A DNA stretch of 6,274 nt from JAJPXC01 sp964628905 (GTDB lineage Bacteria > Bacteroidota > Bacteroidia > Bacteroidales > Muribaculaceae), in NCBI GenBank assembly GCA_964628905.1, contig CAZVNS010000058.1, forward strand, positions 1 through 6,274, written 5' to 3'. The notes below the pieces were generated by a model that worked only from the letters and a program-made list of their open reading frames with translations, made no database searches and had not been told where the DNA came from. Numbering within the stretch: position 1 is the stretch's first letter; every line of letters starts with the position of its first letter. This document shows, piece by piece, positions 6,135 through 6,274 of this stretch. The translations under genes and the position numbers were made by a program.

Positions 6135-6180
6135 TTTTAGATATTAAAGTTGTTGAAAATGTTGATAAGTGACCCATTTT
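6104..6180. repeat. 14-bp direct repeat AAGTrACCCATTTT, two copies 63 bp apart, upstream of parA
   Basis: AAGTAACCCATTTT (6104-6117) and AAGTGACCCATTTT (6167-6180) match at 13 of 14 bases and are 63 bp apart, about six helical turns. GTTCACTTT (6119-6127) is a related half-site in inverse orientation to the start of the first copy. The set could be an operator for looping or cooperative repression of parA. Confidence 0.6.
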
Positions 6181-6188
6181 GTTAATAA
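6151..6188 (-). other. Cluster of three DnaA-box-like 9-mers upstream of parA
   Basis: Reading the minus strand, TTATTAACA (6188-6180), TTATCAACA (6168-6160) and TTTTCAACA (6159-6151) lie in the same orientation. The last two are directly abutting. TTATCAACA and TTTTCAACA each differ by one base from TTATCCACA/TTTTCCACA, and TTATTAACA by two. The surrounding sequence is very AT-rich, including TATCGTAATATATAGTAATA at 6201-6220. It could be DnaA-responsive regulation or part of an origin region, or chance in AT-rich DNA. Confidence 0.35.
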
Positions 6189-6274
6189 CGCTTGTCTACC
6201 TATCGTAATATATAGTAATAAATTGGGACACGTACAAATCCCTGTGTTTTGGTGGGGAGCTTATAGAAACTTAT
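6189..6274. other. Upstream intergenic sequence, no gene recognised
   Basis: These AT-rich bases at the right edge contain no supported coding start on either strand. GTAATA is repeated at 6205-6210 and 6215-6220. A divergent plus-strand gene may begin beyond the window, but nothing here shows it. Confidence 0.4.

Noticed and set aside
6081..6274. ParB-binding site (parS) near parA
   Set aside because: No sequence close to the palindrome TGTTTCACGTGAAACA is present on either strand.
1..6274. tRNA, rRNA, CRISPR array or riboswitch
   Set aside because: No cloverleaf, conserved rRNA stretches, regularly spaced repeats or recognisable riboswitch core was seen on either strand.

Overview
The window looks like chromosomal DNA of an anaerobic gut-type Bacteroidota, most likely order Bacteroidales. 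The reasons are: start codons lack Shine-Dalgarno sequences and are preceded by AT-rich leaders; intergenic regions carry TAnnTTTG-type -7 promoter boxes; there is a 2x[4Fe-4S] clostridial-type ferredoxin; HisRS and ParA are of Bacteroidales type; and coding DNA is roughly balanced in GC while the gaps are AT-rich. The genus cannot be told from the sequence alone.

Layout from left to right. Bases 1-99 (minus strand) encode an internal piece of an IS5-type transposase that runs off the left edge and has no 5' half. It abuts the end of a CPA2/Kef-type cation:proton antiporter gene (105-2390, minus). Fourteen bases upstream of the antiporter, on the same strand, lies a gene for a single-pass membrane coiled-coil protein of unknown function (2405-3457). 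The two probably form one transcription unit. A 184-bp divergent promoter region (3458-3641) separates this unit from a small ferredoxin gene on the plus strand (3642-3812). That promoter region contains an exact tandem 13-mer and two recognisable Bacteroidota promoters. A perfect 16-bp hairpin (3835-3871) serves as a terminator between the ferredoxin gene and the convergent hisS. hisS (3927-5285) and parA (5304-6080) are both on the minus strand, 18 bp apart, and probably form an operon. The AT-rich region upstream of parA (6081-6274) holds a probable promoter, three DnaA-box-like 9-mers and a 14-bp direct repeat with a 63-bp period.

Most of the window is core housekeeping: ion and pH homeostasis, electron carriage, tRNA charging and chromosome segregation. 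I found no clear new defence, mobile or biosynthetic system. The points most worth a second look are the transposase remnant with an 8-bp tandem duplication at the antiporter stop codon, the coiled-coil/antiporter gene pair, the tandem 13-mer upstream of the ferredoxin gene, and the repeat-rich, possibly origin-like or autoregulatory region upstream of a parA that has hisS rather than parB directly behind it.
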